This document shows, piece by piece, positions 11,754-12,031 of a stretch of 12,031 bases of DNA. Each line of letters starts with the position of its first letter. The first letter of the stretch is position 1. A program made the translations under genes and the position numbers. The notes under the pieces were generated by a model that was not told where the DNA came from, did no database searches, and was given only the letters and a program-made list of their open reading frames with translations. The stretch is from CAYQXJ01 sp964421565 (GTDB lineage Bacteria > Planctomycetota > Brocadiia > SM23-32): positions 1-12,031 of the forward strand of contig CAYQXJ010000031.1 of NCBI GenBank assembly GCA_964421565.1, written 5' to 3'.

Positions 11754-12031
11754 CTACTTGGATGCGATAATGTGCCCACAATACACCGGCGACTTGTCGG
11801 ACAGTTTATCTGTCTTTACAACCTTGATATCGATAAACCCCGCCTGATTCATCTTTTCCAAGTATTCCTCCAGTGTGATAGCGCCACCAATACACGCTGC
11901 CCATTTATGCCTATTTGCCCTTATATCCGCAGGCAACTCTGTTGAGGCAAGCCTGTCTCTAATGATTACCTTGCCGCCATTGCGAAGGATTCTGTAGACA
12001 GTGGCAAACACCTTATCCTTCTGAGGAGAGA
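11754..12031 (-). CDS. arsM: Arsenite S-adenosylmethyltransferase ArsM, C-terminal part (runs off the window)
   Basis: The frame is open to the right edge, reading S-P-Q-K-D-K-V-F then ATVYRILRNGGKVIIRD, STELPADIRANRHKWAACIG and GAITLEEYLEKMNQAGF before the TAG at 11754. This matches the C-terminal end of ArsM: the YRxLxxGG strand-turn of the SAM fold, followed by the C-I-G-G-A box that holds the third arsenic-binding cysteine, and the E-E-Y-L-x-x-x-x-x-A-G-F helix. ArsM methylates As(III) using SAM to volatile or soluble methylated forms. The first catalytic cysteines and motif I lie beyond the window. It is the first visible gene of the ars operon, 9 nt before acr3. Base composition differs from its neighbours: 53 of 120 bases at 11761-11880 are G or C, against clearly higher GC elsewhere. 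That suggests a different origin from the rest of the operon. Confidence 0.8.
   Translation of the reverse strand, partial: SPQKDKVFATVYRILRNGGKVIIRDRLASTELPADIRANRHKWAACIGGAITLEEYLEKMNQAGFIDIKVVKTDKLSDKSPVYCGHIIASK

Noticed and set aside
10710..11945. A 411-residue open frame on the plus strand
   Set aside because: It is antisense to ACR3, extremely rich in His, Asp, Gln and Arg, and has no recognisable domain.
1..12031. CRISPR array
   Set aside because: No regularly spaced near-identical repeats were seen; the only repeats are two diverged pairs near 7 kb.

Overview
The window looks like chromosomal DNA of a high-GC bacterium, most likely a planctomycete. The strongest pointer is the partial tyrosine recombinase at the left edge, whose C-terminal end (box R-H-S-S-L-D-L-T-M-N-V-Y-T-D, then LLDVAGAPEALP) is of a type I associate with Planctomycetota integrases. 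This is an impression from remembered families, not a search result. The region is accessory in character: it holds a recombinase tail, a tRNA 3' fragment, an IS remnant, several truncated or frameshifted genes, and a restriction-modification pair beside an arsenic operon.

Plus-strand block, 634-6599. A cut-down ArsR-type regulator with its own candidate promoter and operator is followed by genes all on the same strand. They encode a small membrane methyltransferase of the isoprenylcysteine methyltransferase type, a DsrE-like sulfur protein with a CGTC pair, a J-domain protein, a CGGC-domain protein broken near its end by a one-base frameshift, and a membrane sterol-desaturase/fatty-acid-hydroxylase family enzyme. 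After these come a soluble SAM-dependent methyltransferase, a cysteine desulfurase (start codon overlapping the methyltransferase stop as ATGA) and a nucleoside phosphorylase-like protein. Cysteine desulfurase, DsrE-like protein, CGGC protein and J protein together suggest sulfur handling or metallocluster chemistry, with SAM-dependent methylation alongside. No pathway I know has this exact gene set.

Junction region, 6600-7515. No intact gene is seen. It contains a 49-nt 3' fragment of a tRNA-Gly (anticodon arm, T arm, encoded CCA) on the minus strand, flanked by diverged direct repeats. This fits an old attachment site of an integrated element, with the element expected on the right.

Right block, 7516-9105. 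A putative PD-(D/E)XK restriction endonuclease (plus strand, near-consensus promoter) and a beta-class DNA methyltransferase (minus strand) converge and overlap by 15 bp at their 3' ends: a likely type II restriction-modification system. An IS3-type OrfA N-terminal remnant follows at 9177-9284.

Arsenic block, minus strand, 9405-12031. In transcription order it reads arsenite methyltransferase ArsM (C-terminal part, running off the window), ACR3 arsenite efflux permease, a two-domain universal stress protein, and a 3' fragment of a second ACR3 gene lying directly behind, and in frame with, the stress-protein stop codon. The operon would methylate or expel arsenite. The second ACR3 tail suggests an older duplication of acr3 that has been lost except for its end.
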